Positions 26,866-36,934 of a stretch of 38,446 nt of DNA are shown here, piece by piece. The position numbers and the translations under genes were made by a program. The stretch lies in contig SPJP01000020.1 in assembly GCA_006844665.1 (NCBI GenBank), positions 1 through 38,446 on the forward strand, read 5' to 3'. Within the stretch, counting starts at the first letter, position 1. Every line of letters starts with the position of its first letter. Source of the DNA: Paracoccaceae bacterium. Its GTDB lineage: Bacteria > Pseudomonadota > Alphaproteobacteria > Rhodobacterales > Rhodobacteraceae. The notes beneath the pieces are model-generated. The model ran no database searches, was not told where the DNA came from, and saw only the letters and a program-made list of their open reading frames with translations.

Positions 26866-29133
26866 ATGATCAATCAGCCATCCCGTCAAGACATCCTCGA
26901 TTTCGTCGCCGAAAACCCCGACAAAGCCAATAAACGCGAGATCGCGCGCGCCTTTGGGATCAAGGGGGCTGCTCGGATCGAGCTGAAGGCCACTTTGCGT
27001 GCGCTAGAGGCCGAGGGCCTGCTGCAAAAGAAAGCCCGCCGGTTCCGCCAGCCGGGCACCCTGCCCCCTGTGACTGTGGTAGAGGCGTTGGCCCCCGACG
27101 ATCAGGGCGATTTGTTTTTGCGGCCGATGGAATGGGACGGCGAGGGCGACGCGCCTTTGGTGCTGTTTCACGCCAAGCGCGGTGATCCGGCGATTGGCAA
27201 GGGCGACCGGCTGTTGGTGCGGATCGCCAAGGCCACGGGGCAGGACCATCTGTATGAAGGTCGGTTGATCCGGCGGATTGGCAGCACCCGGGGCGACAAG
27301 CCGAAACTGCTGGGCGTGTTCCGCAAAAGCGCCGAGGGCGGGCGGATCGTGCCGATTGAAAAAGGGTCGGACAAGGAATGGCGGGTGATCGGGCACGGCG
27401 TGAACGGCGCGCTCGATGGCGAGCTGGTCGAGGCGGTTCAAACCGGACCACGGTCGCGGATGGGGCTGCCTTTGGCCGAAATCTCGGCCCGGCTGGGCGA
27501 CCCGATGGCGGCAAAATCTGTGTCGCTGATGGCGATCCATGCCCATGGCATTGCCGATGACTTTCCCGAAGATGTGATCCGTGAGGCCGAGGCCGCGAAG
27601 CCCCCGGTTTTGGGCAAACGCGAAGACCTGCGCGATATTGCCTTGCTGACCATTGATCCCGCTGACGCGCGGGACCGGGATGATGCGGTTTGCGCCATGG
27701 CCGACACCGACCCGAACAATCCCGGCGGACATATCCTGTGGGTCGCGATTGCCGATGTGGCCGCCTATGTGGTCCCCGGATCTGCCCTGGATACCGAGGC
27801 GCGGCAGCGGGGCAATTCCACCTATTTCCCTGACCGTGTCGTGCCGATGCTGCCCGATGGTCTGTCTGGCGATCTGTGTTCGCTGCATGAAAACGTGGAC
27901 CGGGCCTGCATGGCCGTGCGCATGGTTCTGGCTGCTGACGGCACCAAGATCAGCCACCGGTTTACCCGCGGGCTGATGCGGTCGCGCGCCTCGCTGGCTT
28001 ATGAGCAAGCCCAAGCCGCGATTGACGGCACGGATCATGGTGTACCCGAGGAGCTGGTCGACGGCGTCTTGCGCCCGTTGTGGGACGCCTTCGGTGCGTT
28101 GAAACAGGCGCGCGAGGCGCGACAGCCCCTTGCGCTAGAGCTGCCTGAGCGGCGGATCGAGTTGGACGAGGCGGGGCAAGTAACCTCGGTCGCGTTTCGG
28201 GATCGGTTTGACGCCCATAAGCTGATCGAAGAATGCATGGTGCTGGCCAATGTGGCGGCGGCGGAAACGCTGGTTGCCAAAGCCTCGCCCTTGTTGTTCC
28301 GGGTCCATGAAGAACCCAGTGTCGAGAAGATGGAAAGCCTGCGCGAGGTCGCAAAGGCCGCCGGGTTGAACCTGGCCAAGGGGCAAGTGCTGCAGACCCG
28401 GCATTTGAACAGCCTGTTACAGCAAGCCGCTGGCCGTGATGATGCCGAGCTGATCAACCTGTCCACCCTGCGCGCGATGACCCAGGCCTATTACGGGCCG
28501 CAGAATTTCGGCCATTTTGGGCTGGCTTTGCGGAACTATGCGCATTTCACCTCGCCCATCCGGCGCTATGCCGATCTGATTGTGCATCGCTCGCTGATTT
28601 CGGCCCATGGCTGGGGCAAGGACGGGCTGAGCCTGCGCGATGAGGAACAGATGGCTGATACCGGCACGTTGATTTCCGAGGCCGAGCGACGCTCGATGGC
28701 GGCGGAGCGGGACACGGTGGACCGCTATCTGGCGTCCTATCTGGCAGACCGCGTTGGCGGCGAGTTTTCCGGGCGGATTTCCGGGATCGCGCGGTTTGGC
28801 GTGTTTGTGAAGATGGACGAAACCGGGGCGGATGGGCTGGTGCCGATCCGCAGTCTGGGATCTGAATATTTCCACCATGACGCGGAAACCAACACCCTGA
28901 CCGGGCGCGACAGCGGCACGGTGATTGCGCTGGGGCAGCGGGTTTTGGTGCGGTTGGCCGAGGCGACGCCGATCACCGGCGGGTTGCTGCTGGAGCTGTT
29001 AGAAATCGACGGCAAGGCCCGCAAACCGGCCCGGCGCACCCATCGCGGGCGGCCGGTGAAATCATCCATGAAGGGGCGCACCCGGGCCAAGACGGCGAAG
29101 GCCAAGATCAAAAGCGCCCGTAAGCGGAGCTAG
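26866..29133 (+). CDS. rnr: Ribonuclease R
   Basis: TIDPADARDRDDAVCA, HILWVAIADVAAYV, RGNSTYFPDRVVPMLPDGLSGDLCSL, HFTSPIRRYADLIVHRSL, S1 domain, basic C-terminus. Confidence 0.94.
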   Translation: MINQPSRQDILDFVAENPDKANKREIARAFGIKGAARIELKATLRALEAEGLLQKKARRFRQPGTLPPVTVVEALAPDDQGDLFLRPMEWDGEGDAPLVLFHAKRGDPAIGKGDRLLVRIAKATGQDHLYEGRLIRRIGSTRGDKPKLLGVFRKSAEGGRIVPIEKGSDKEWRVIGHGVNGALDGELVEAVQTGPRSRMGLPLAEISARLGDPMAAKSVSLMAIHAHGIADDFPEDVIREAEAAKPPVLGKREDLRDIALLTIDPADARDRDDAVCAMADTDPNNPGGHILWVAIADVAAYVVPGSALDTEARQRGNSTYFPDRVVPMLPDGLSGDLCSLHENVDRACMAVRMVLAADGTKISHRFTRGLMRSRASLAYEQAQAAIDGTDHGVPEELVDGVLRPLWDAFGALKQAREARQPLALELPERRIELDEAGQVTSVAFRDRFDAHKLIEECMVLANVAAAETLVAKASPLLFRVHEEPSVEKMESLREVAKAAGLNLAKGQVLQTRHLNSLLQQAAGRDDAELINLSTLRAMTQAYYGPQNFGHFGLALRNYAHFTSPIRRYADLIVHRSLISAHGWGKDGLSLRDEEQMADTGTLISEAERRSMAAERDTVDRYLASYLADRVGGEFSGRISGIARFGVFVKMDETGADGLVPIRSLGSEYFHHDAETNTLTGRDSGTVIALGQRVLVRLAEATPITGGLLLELLEIDGKARKPARRTHRGRPVKSSMKGRTRAKTAKAKIKSARKRS

Positions 29134-29227
29134 GCCGAGCATCAGTTTCCTGCGACAATTGTCTTTGGTTTGGCAACAATGCATCTATGCTGCGCCCATA
29201 TCTACAGGCACAGGAGGCCAGCAGCCT

Positions 29228-30553
29228 ATGCGAGCGGGCTGGATTGTTGCGATATTGGCAACGATGTGCGCGCAGATGTCTTGGGCATTGGCGCCGACGG
29301 AAACTGTGCGCCCGGCCCCCAGAGCAACCATTTCCCCAAATGGCGCCGCGACAGTCTTGGCGGTCGCGCTGTCCCCCCGGCCCCAAGCGCGGGGGCGTGT
29401 GCCGCAGCAAACTGTGCCGTTTGTTGCCAGCAATCCGGGTGGCTTTGCCGCCTGGCAGGCCGGGTTTCGCGCCCGGGCTTTGCGCGCAGGGATCACGGCC
29501 CAAACCTTTGACACCGCCTTTGCCGGGGCACAGTTTTTGCCCCGCATTGTGGAGTTGGACCAGAACCAATCGGAATTTACCAAGCAGATCTGGGATTACC
29601 TGGATACCGCCGTGTCCGAAAGCCGTGTGCGCAACGGAAAACGGTATTTCGCGGAACATCAGCGGGTCCTGGAGCGGGTCGAGCGGCAATATGGTGTGAA
29701 GGCCGAGATTGTGGCCGCCATCTGGGGGTTAGAGAGCGCCTATGGATCCATGCGGGGCAACAGCCGGGTGATTGACGCCATGGCCTCGCTTGCATTCGAG
29801 GGACGGCGCAGGGCGTATTTTGAGACCGAGCTGATCGCCGCCCTGCGGATCTTGCAATCGGGTGACACGGTGCCTGCACGGATGACCGGATCCTGGGCCG
29901 GGGCGATGGGGCATACGCAATTTATGCCGACCAGCTATCTGGCCCATGCGGTGGATGCGACCGGGGATGGCAGGCGCGATATTTGGGGCGACAGCCCGAC
30001 TGATGCGTTGGCGTCCACCGCGAATTATTTGAAAGCGTCGGGCTGGGTGACGGGGCAGCCTTGGGGCATGGAAGTTACCCTGCCCCGGGGGTTCGACTAT
30101 GCCCAAACGGGCGAGCGGACCAAGCGGCCTGTCAGGTATTGGGCCAGCCTTGGGGTCAGGTTGGCAAATGGCGCAGCGATTCCGGATCACGGGCAATCGT
30201 CGATCCTGGTGCCTGCGGGATCTAAGGGCGCGGCGTTCGTTATCTTTGACAATTTCCATGTGATCGAGACCTATAATCCAGCCGACGCCTATGTGATCGG
30301 GGTGGGTCATCTGGCCGACCGCATTGCCGGGGGTGGGCCGATCCGGGGAAGTTGGCCGCGCGGCGACCGTGCGCTTAGCCTGTCCGAGAAGATCCAGCTG
30401 CAGCACAGTCTGGAACGCGCCGGGTTTTCGCCAGGCAAGTTTGACGGGATTATCGGGCCCAATACGATCAACGCGATCCAGCGCTATCAGGCCAGTATCG
30501 GGGTCACGCCGGATGGATATGCATCGGCCAGATTGTTGGAAAGGTTGCGCTGA
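29228..30553 (+). CDS. Lytic murein transglycosylase with C-terminal peptidoglycan-binding domain
   Basis: VAAIWGLESAYGSMRGN, RMTGSWAGAMGHTQFMPTSYLAHAVD, C-terminal LQHSLERAGFSPGKFDGIIGPNTINAIQRYQ; start set at MRAGWIVAIL. Confidence 0.9.
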   Translation: MRAGWIVAILATMCAQMSWALAPTETVRPAPRATISPNGAATVLAVALSPRPQARGRVPQQTVPFVASNPGGFAAWQAGFRARALRAGITAQTFDTAFAGAQFLPRIVELDQNQSEFTKQIWDYLDTAVSESRVRNGKRYFAEHQRVLERVERQYGVKAEIVAAIWGLESAYGSMRGNSRVIDAMASLAFEGRRRAYFETELIAALRILQSGDTVPARMTGSWAGAMGHTQFMPTSYLAHAVDATGDGRRDIWGDSPTDALASTANYLKASGWVTGQPWGMEVTLPRGFDYAQTGERTKRPVRYWASLGVRLANGAAIPDHGQSSILVPAGSKGAAFVIFDNFHVIETYNPADAYVIGVGHLADRIAGGGPIRGSWPRGDRALSLSEKIQLQHSLERAGFSPGKFDGIIGPNTINAIQRYQASIGVTPDGYASARLLERLR

Positions 30554-30652
30554 AGCCACGGCGCGGCGTTACGTGCGGCATCTGCCCCCTAGCCTTTTGC
30601 CCAAGGGTACGTTACGGGCCGCCCAACTCCTCTTTATCCGAAAGACGCCCTT

Positions 30653-32473
30653 ATGGAATTGCGCAATATTGCGATCATCGCCCACGTGGACCACGGTAAG
30701 ACCACATTGGTGGACGAACTGCTGAAACAGTCCGGCACTTACCGCGAGAATCAGGCGACCACAGAGCGCGCCATGGACAGCAACGACCTAGAGCGGGAAC
30801 GGGGCATTACCATCTTTGCCAAGCCGACCTCGGTCGAGTGGAAGGGCACACGGATCAACATCGTGGACACCCCTGGCCACGCCGATTTCGGCGGCGAGGT
30901 TGAGCGGATCTTGTCCATGGTGGACGGTGTTGTGCTGCTGGTGGATGCGGCCGAAGGGCCCATGCCGCAAACGAAATTCGTGACCTCGAAAGCGCTGGCC
31001 TTGGGTCTGCGCCCGATTGTGGTTCTGAACAAGGTCGACAAGCCCGATGCGGAACCCGACCGCGCGTTGGACGAATGCTTTGATTTGTTCTCGTCCTTGG
31101 ACGCAAACGAAGACCAGCTTGATTTCCCACATCTTTATGCCTCTGGCCGGTCAGGCTGGGCGGATGCGGAATTGGACGGCCCGCGCAAGGATCTGAACGC
31201 GTTGTTCGATCTTGTCGTGCGCCACGTGCCGCCGCCCCGTCAGTTGGCCCGTAAGGACGAAGATTTCCGCATGCTGGCAACCACCCTTGGCAGTGACCCG
31301 TTTGTGGGCCGTCTGCTGACAGGCCGGGTTGAATCCGGGTCTTTGAAAGTGGGGGCAACTGTTCAGGCCCTGTCGCGCATCGGCCAAAAGATCGAGCAGT
31401 TCCGCGTGACCCGTATTCAGGCGTTCCGGGGTCTGGCCCAGCAGGATATCGACGCGGCCGAAGCGGGCGATATCGTCAGCATCGCGGGCATGTCGAAGGC
31501 CACCGTGGCCGATACGATCTGTGCGCTGGCTGTCGACACACCGCTTGATTCGCAGCCCATCGACCCGCCCACCATCACAGTGACCTTCGGGATCAACGAT
31601 TCGCCTTTGGCGGGTCGGGACGGCAAAAAAGTACAGTCGCGGGTTATCCGTGACCGTCTGATGAAAGAAGCCGAATCCAACGTTGCGATTAAAATCAGCG
31701 ACACCCCCGGCGGCGAGGCCTTTGAGGTCGCGGGTCGCGGCGAATTGCAGATGGGTGTTTTGATCGAAAACATGCGCCGGGAAGGGTTTGAGCTGAGCAT
31801 CTCTCGTCCTCAGGTTCTGTTCCGGGACATTGACGGTGTGCGTCACGAGCCTATCGAAGAAGTCACCATCGACGTGGATGACGAATATTCCGGCTCGGTC
31901 ATCGAAAAGATCACCGGCCCACGCAAAGGCGACCTGGCCGAGATGAAGCAAGCGGGCGCGGGCAAAACCCGGATCATCGCTCATGTGCCGTCCCGCGGAC
32001 TGATCGGCTATCACGGCGAGTTTCTGACCGACACGCGCGGCACTGGTGTTCTGAACCGCGTGTTCCACGAATGGGCGCCGTTCAAAGGCCCGATCCCAGG
32101 GCGCCGTCAGGGTGTTCTGATTTCGATGGAAAAGGGCGTTTCCGTGGCCTACGCGCTGTGGAAGCTGGAAGATCGCGGCAAGTTCTTTATCGGTGCGCAG
32201 GAAGATGTCTATACCGGCATGATCCTGGGCGAGCACAGCCGGGACAACGACCTGGAAATCAACCCGCTGAAGGGCAAACAGCTGACCAACGTTCGCGCCA
32301 GCGGCACGGATGAAGCCGTGCGCCTGACCACGCCGGTTAAGATGACCCTAGAGCAAGCCATCGCCTATATCGACGATGACGAGCTGGTTGAGGTCACCCC
32401 AAGCTCGATCCGGTTGCGCAAGCGTTATCTGGACCCACACGAGCGTAAGCGGCATTCCCGCGCGGGCCAGTAA
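30653..32473 (+). CDS. typA: Translational GTPase TypA/BipA
   Basis: [64 protein letters not shown]-terminal [39 protein letters not shown]. Confidence 0.96.
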   Translation: MELRNIAIIAHVDHGKTTLVDELLKQSGTYRENQATTERAMDSNDLERERGITIFAKPTSVEWKGTRINIVDTPGHADFGGEVERILSMVDGVVLLVDAAEGPMPQTKFVTSKALALGLRPIVVLNKVDKPDAEPDRALDECFDLFSSLDANEDQLDFPHLYASGRSGWADAELDGPRKDLNALFDLVVRHVPPPRQLARKDEDFRMLATTLGSDPFVGRLLTGRVESGSLKVGATVQALSRIGQKIEQFRVTRIQAFRGLAQQDIDAAEAGDIVSIAGMSKATVADTICALAVDTPLDSQPIDPPTITVTFGINDSPLAGRDGKKVQSRVIRDRLMKEAESNVAIKISDTPGGEAFEVAGRGELQMGVLIENMRREGFELSISRPQVLFRDIDGVRHEPIEEVTIDVDDEYSGSVIEKITGPRKGDLAEMKQAGAGKTRIIAHVPSRGLIGYHGEFLTDTRGTGVLNRVFHEWAPFKGPIPGRRQGVLISMEKGVSVAYALWKLEDRGKFFIGAQEDVYTGMILGEHSRDNDLEINPLKGKQLTNVRASGTDEAVRLTTPVKMTLEQAIAYIDDDELVEVTPSSIRLRKRYLDPHERKRHSRAGQ

Positions 32474-32483
32474 GGCCTTTGAT

Positions 32484-33269
32484 TTACTGAAAAATCGTGG
32501 CGATCCGGCGCAAAGCCGGGCGCCACAAATGGGCCTGCAGACTGCGCAGATCGTTGCGCAGGTTCCGCAAAGAAAAGCTTGGCAAATGGGCTTTCATGTT
32601 CAGGGCCCAGAACAATCCTAACGCCACAAAAGCCATCATCCAGCCGCCAAGGGTAATGTCCGACAGGAAATGTCGGCCCTTGACCACGCGCAGCACGGCA
32701 AAGAGCACCGCGATCACGCTTAGCCCTGTGACCAGCAAAGGGTGGTAGCGCGGCGCGATCCAGCGCCAGGCCAGCACGCCCACCACAATCGCAAACATGA
32801 CAGAGGCCGCCCCTTCGCCGGACACGAAGGAGCAGTTGCTGGCGCATTGGTCGGCGATCTGAAACGGCGGGGTAAACTGCGCGTCGCCGCCAAACTGTTC
32901 CAAATGGGCGGGACGGGCGCGGCCCCAATGGCTTTTGAACAGGGCGTTGACCAGCAGGCCTGGGCCAAGGACAAAGCTAAGCCAACCAAACAGCCAGACA
33001 TTGGCCGGGGTATGGGCGCGGTAGCCCAGCATCAGGGTGATGATCCACATAACCAGACAGCCCAGCGTCAGCAGAAGGGTCAGGTTCCAGAAAGCATTGC
33101 GCACGACCTCTAGCCACGCCAAATCGGCAAGGGGAAAGCCGCCATCCGCATAGAACAGCCCGGCGACCCACAGATCAATGCCCGGCCAGGTGGCGAACAG
33201 AATATGGCTAAGGGCCAGACCAGCCGTCAGGATGAACGCGGCCCTTTGTAAGGTCAGGTCACGCAACAT
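32484..33269 (-). CDS. PAP2-family phosphatase, membrane
   Basis: Multiple TMs; KSHWGRARP, SFVSGEGAASVMFA, RVVKGRHFLSDITLG phosphatase motifs. Confidence 0.87.
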   Translation of the reverse strand: MLRDLTLQRAAFILTAGLALSHILFATWPGIDLWVAGLFYADGGFPLADLAWLEVVRNAFWNLTLLLTLGCLVMWIITLMLGYRAHTPANVWLFGWLSFVLGPGLLVNALFKSHWGRARPAHLEQFGGDAQFTPPFQIADQCASNCSFVSGEGAASVMFAIVVGVLAWRWIAPRYHPLLVTGLSVIAVLFAVLRVVKGRHFLSDITLGGWMMAFVALGLFWALNMKAHLPSFSLRNLRNDLRSLQAHLWRPALRRIATIFQ

Positions 33270-33272
33270 CGC

Positions 33273-34301
33273 TTAGCCCGGCGTTCGCAGGGTTTCGCCC
33301 GGATCCAGCATTGGGGTCAGCTCTATTGTTTCGCCCTCTTGCGGAGTTTCGAGCCGGTCCAGGATCATCCGAGCCGCAGTTCGCCCAATTTCAGCACGAC
33401 AGCTGTCGACCGTGGCCAGTTTGCGGGACAATCCGTTGAGTTCAGTCACTGCGTTAAAGCCAGCAAGCCCAAGTTTGCCGGGGATGTCATAGCCCTGTTC
33501 CAGACAATACTGCAGACCACCGACGCCCGTGATGTCGTTGGAATAATACAGAAAGTCCAGATTCGGCGAGCGTTTGAGCATCGCGATTGTCATTTCGCGG
33601 CCCTTAGCGATTGAGGACGTGCCTTCGTAGAATTCTTCGTCCGCAAGCTGTACGCCTGCGGCCTCTAGCTCTGACTTGAGGCCTTGCAAGCGTTTGCGGC
33701 CCCGGTGATCCCTGTCCATGACAGAGCCCAGAAAGCCGATCTTGCGATAGCCCGATTCCAGGATCTGTTTGGCCATGATCCGGCCCGCGCGATCATGGGA
33801 AATGCCTACCGCGCAGTCTACAGGATCGCCGTCGGTATCCATAATCTCGATCACCGGCACGCCAGAGCTGGCCAGCATGGCGCGGGACGCATCAGAATGT
33901 TCCAGCCCTGCGATAATCATACCAGACGGGCGCCAGGACAGCATTTCGTACAGGACTTTTTCCTCTTTCCCCGGACGGTAGTCGGTCACGCCCAGAACAG
34001 GCTGCAACACGGTGCCTTCCAGCTCGGCCGAGATGCCGGACAGGACCTCGGGGAACACAAGGTTGCCCATGCTGGGAATGATCACCGCGACCAAATTAAC
34101 CCGGCTGGACGCCAAGGAACCCGCGATCTTGTTTGGCACATATCCCATGGTCCGGGCCGTTTCCAAAACCCGTTCGCGGGTGGCCGGGCTGACATCACCA
34201 CGGGCCCGCAGAACGCGGCTGACGGTCATTTCTGAAACGCCTGATTGCTCGGCCACATCCCGAAGGGTCAAAGGCCGGCGAGGAGGAATTGGGTTAGCCA
34301 T
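33273..34301 (-). CDS. LacI-family transcriptional regulator
   Basis: LTLRDVAEQSGVSEMTVSRVLRARGDVSPATRERVLETARTMGYVPNKIAGSLASSR LacI HTH and hinge; start at MANPIPP. Confidence 0.93.
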   Translation of the reverse strand: MANPIPPRRPLTLRDVAEQSGVSEMTVSRVLRARGDVSPATRERVLETARTMGYVPNKIAGSLASSRVNLVAVIIPSMGNLVFPEVLSGISAELEGTVLQPVLGVTDYRPGKEEKVLYEMLSWRPSGMIIAGLEHSDASRAMLASSGVPVIEIMDTDGDPVDCAVGISHDRAGRIMAKQILESGYRKIGFLGSVMDRDHRGRKRLQGLKSELEAAGVQLADEEFYEGTSSIAKGREMTIAMLKRSPNLDFLYYSNDITGVGGLQYCLEQGYDIPGKLGLAGFNAVTELNGLSRKLATVDSCRAEIGRTAARMILDRLETPQEGETIELTPMLDPGETLRTPG

Positions 34302-34347
34302 GCAAGTTCCGTCACAAATAGAGTTCCCATTGCAATACCGCTTTGCT

Positions 34348-34368
34348 TTGGACTTGTCCAAGCGCTTG
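34348..34368. promoter_or_regulatory. Candidate LacI-type operator upstream of the LacI-family gene
   Basis: Overlapping palindromes TTGGAC-TT-GTCCAA and CAAGCGCTTG; central AAGCGCTT is the classic LacI/GalR-family operator core. Confidence 0.5.
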
Positions 34369-34637
34369 CAACAGGTCCAGTGGCCCAGACGGCAAGATTC
34401 TTGCGAAACGAAGGGGATAGGCCCCATTTTCTGTCCAAAGGTGGGAAAATCCAGGCCAAAACGAACGCTTGGTTTTGCGCTAACAGGCCAGATTCTGTTT
34501 GTCGTCGCTGTCTGCTGCTAAACACCAGTTTTACTGCCAGGCGAACATCACCACTGGCAGGTTCCAGCGGGCGCAGTTATGACTTAGAGGACAAGAAAGG
34601 GCGGCTAGAAGGTTTTGGCCGGTCTTTCAACCAAAAC

Positions 34638-34714
34638 GGCCCCGTGGCTCAACTGGATAGAGCAGCCCCCTCCTAAGGGGCAGGTTGCAGGTTCGAATCC
34701 TGCCGGGGTCACCA
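34638..34714 (+). tRNA. tRNA-Arg (anticodon CCT), CCA encoded
   Basis: Cloverleaf: GGCCCCG/CGGGGTC acceptor, anticodon stem GCCCC-CTCCTAA-GGGGC, T arm GCAGG-TTCGAAT-CCTGC, 3' ACCA. Confidence 0.95.
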
Positions 34715-34825
34715 AATGGCTTGTAAAATTGGCCTGTTGCAAAGCTTCTTCCGCTTTGAAAGCTTGGTGTTAGCAATTGTATCCATGCCCAGGTTGGTCC
34801 GGACATAAACAAAGGGATTTGCGGG

Positions 34826-35674
34826 ATGAAGCTTCTTCGATTTGGCGCGCAGGGTGCCGAGAAACCGGCTGTTTTGGACGAAAACGGTGTGATCCGTGAT
34901 CTGTCCTCGGTGGTGGGCGATATCGCGGGCGAGGCTTTGTCTGCTGACGGGATTGCGCAGATTGCGGCGGTTGATCTGACCAAGCTGCCTGCCGTGTCTG
35001 CGGACGTGCGTCTGGGCCCTTGTGTCGCGGGAACTGGCAAGTTCATCTGTATTGGCCTGAACTATGCCGACCACGCCGCCGAAAGCGGTATGGATGTTCC
35101 GCCTGAGCCTGTGGTCTTTATGAAGGCCACCAGTGCGATTTGCGGGCCCAATGATCCGATCCTGATCCCGCGCGGGTCCGAGAAGACCGATTGGGAGGTC
35201 GAGCTGGCCGTGATCATCGGCAAACGGGCGAAATATGTGCGGGAAGAGGACGCGATGGACTATGTCGCGGGTTACGCCGTGACCAATGACGTGTCGGAAC
35301 GCAGCTATCAGTTGGAACGGGCGGGCAATTGGACCAAGGGCAAAAGCTGTGACAATTTCGGCCAACTTGGCCCATGGCTGGTGACGAAGGACGAGGTCGC
35401 AGACCCACAAAATCTGGGCATGTGGTTGTCTGTGAACGGCAAAAAGATGCAGGACGGATCGACCAAAACGATGGTCTACGGGGTGGCCCATCTGGTCAGT
35501 TACCTAAGCCAGTTTATGTCTTTGATGCCCGGCGACGTTATTTCAACCGGCACGCCCCCCGGTGTTGGAATGGGGCTGAAGCCACAGCAATTTCTGCGCG
35601 CCGGGGATGTGGTGGAACTGGGCGTCGAGGGGCTGGGCACGCAAAGGCAAGACGTCATTCCTGATCCTGAATAG
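34826..35674 (+). CDS. Fumarylacetoacetate hydrolase family protein
   Basis: KFICIGLNYADHAAESGM, EPVVFMKATSAICGPNDPI, DWEVELAVIIGKRAKYV, GYAVTNDVSER, DVISTGTPPGVGMG. Confidence 0.93.
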   Translation: MKLLRFGAQGAEKPAVLDENGVIRDLSSVVGDIAGEALSADGIAQIAAVDLTKLPAVSADVRLGPCVAGTGKFICIGLNYADHAAESGMDVPPEPVVFMKATSAICGPNDPILIPRGSEKTDWEVELAVIIGKRAKYVREEDAMDYVAGYAVTNDVSERSYQLERAGNWTKGKSCDNFGQLGPWLVTKDEVADPQNLGMWLSVNGKKMQDGSTKTMVYGVAHLVSYLSQFMSLMPGDVISTGTPPGVGMGLKPQQFLRAGDVVELGVEGLGTQRQDVIPDPE

Positions 35675-35739
35675 GCGCTTTGTCTTTACCACCCAGCAGG
35701 CTAAGCATCCCTTTTAGGTTGTGTGCTGGGGGTTAAGTG

Positions 35740-36885
35740 ATGCCGAAAAAGATTGTAATCCTGCTTGATGGGACCTCGAACGAGATCAAAGCCGATCGTT
35801 CAAACATTCTTCGGCTGTACGGCACCTTACAAAAGTCTGACGAGCAGTTGGTGTATTATGACCCGGGCGTCGGCACATTTGGGGCCGAGCAGGCCTGGTC
35901 CCGCCTGACCCGCAAGGGGATCGAGGTTTGGGGCATGGCCACGGGCTGGGGTTTGGACGCCAATGTCAAAGAGGCCTACCGTTTTCTGGTCGAGAATTAC
36001 GAAAAGAGCGAAAAAGGCGCGCGGGACCAGATCCATATCTTTGGGTTTTCACGCGGTGCCTATTCGGCGCGGGTCCTGGCCGGGTTCATCCATGCGTTTG
36101 GCCTGTTGGAAAAGCGCAATCTGAACCTGCTGGATTATGTCTACCGCGCTTACAAGCGCATTGGCGAGGACGGGAACGAAGACAGTTTCGCGGAAATGCG
36201 GTTGCAAGAACGGGTTTTGCGGCCGGATCGACCCTCGATCCGGTGTTTGGGGCTGTTTGATACGGTGTCATCGGTCATCGAAAGCGGCGGCGTGCTGCCC
36301 CGGCTGCGTAAACATGCATTCACCGCCACCAATCCTTCGGTGGAGGCCGTGCGCCACGCGGTGGCGATATCGGAACGACGCACCATGTTTCGCCCGCAGC
36401 TTTGGCCCTTGGGGCAAAGCTTTAGCCAGAACAGGTTCAGCGCCAATGACGCCCTGCCCCAGGACGCCAAAGAGGTTTGGTTTACCGGATCCCACGGGGA
36501 TGTTGGCGGCGGCTATCCCGAGGCCACATCTGCATTGGCCAAGATCCCGTTGCACTGGATGATAGAGCAGACCAGCAAATTTGGGTTGGAGTTCAAGACC
36601 CGGACCGTGAATGAGATCGTGTTGGGTAAGCGCGAGGGCAAGCCCTACATAGCGCCTGACCCGAAAGCGCCAATTAACGATTCGATGGGGCTTGGCTGGC
36701 AATTCCTGGAATACCTGCCGCGCAAAGCGCCAGAGGGCACGATCCGCCAATCCGTACTAGGTTGGACAATCCCCGGATCAGAGCCACGGGTAATTCCGGA
36801 AGGCGCGCGCATTCATGCATCGGTACTGGCGCGGGATGACGTGCCCGAGAACTTACCGGACAGCTACCAGCAGGAAATCAGTTAG
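35740..36885 (+). CDS. DUF2235 domain-containing alpha/beta hydrolase (Tle1-like fold)
   Basis: ILLDGTSNE, YYDPGVGTFG, IFGFSRGAYSARVLAGFIH (GxSxG), LGLFDTVSSV, FTGSHGDVGGGYPE. Confidence 0.88.
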   Translation: MPKKIVILLDGTSNEIKADRSNILRLYGTLQKSDEQLVYYDPGVGTFGAEQAWSRLTRKGIEVWGMATGWGLDANVKEAYRFLVENYEKSEKGARDQIHIFGFSRGAYSARVLAGFIHAFGLLEKRNLNLLDYVYRAYKRIGEDGNEDSFAEMRLQERVLRPDRPSIRCLGLFDTVSSVIESGGVLPRLRKHAFTATNPSVEAVRHAVAISERRTMFRPQLWPLGQSFSQNRFSANDALPQDAKEVWFTGSHGDVGGGYPEATSALAKIPLHWMIEQTSKFGLEFKTRTVNEIVLGKREGKPYIAPDPKAPINDSMGLGWQFLEYLPRKAPEGTIRQSVLGWTIPGSEPRVIPEGARIHASVLARDDVPENLPDSYQQEIS

Positions 36886-36902
36886 CCCGCTTTGTAAGGC
36901 GC

Positions 36903-36927
36903 GGGGGGCCTGGCAACCAAGCCCCCC
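36903..36927. terminator. Terminator-like hairpin between convergent genes
   Basis: GGGGGGC-CTGGCAACCAA-GCCCCCC followed by TTATT. Confidence 0.6.
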
Positions 36928-36934
36928 TTATTCC

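Noticed and set aside
27004-28038. 344-aa minus-strand ORF antisense to rnr
   Set aside because: Shadow ORF; strong rnr motifs on the plus strand
31151-32236. 361-aa minus-strand ORF antisense to typA
   Set aside because: Shadow ORF across a highly conserved GTPase gene; no recognisable domain
34245-34676. 143-aa plus-strand ORF running into the tRNA
   Set aside because: Covers the LacI promoter and tRNA-Arg; no domain, so treated as chance
34638-34714. tRNA-Arg considered as an integration site for a mobile element
   Set aside because: No integrase, no direct repeat of the tRNA 3' end noticed and no phage-like genes nearby
34709-35491. 260-aa minus-strand ORF antisense to the FAH-family gene
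   Set aside because: Overlaps a gene with clear family motifs; no plausible domain
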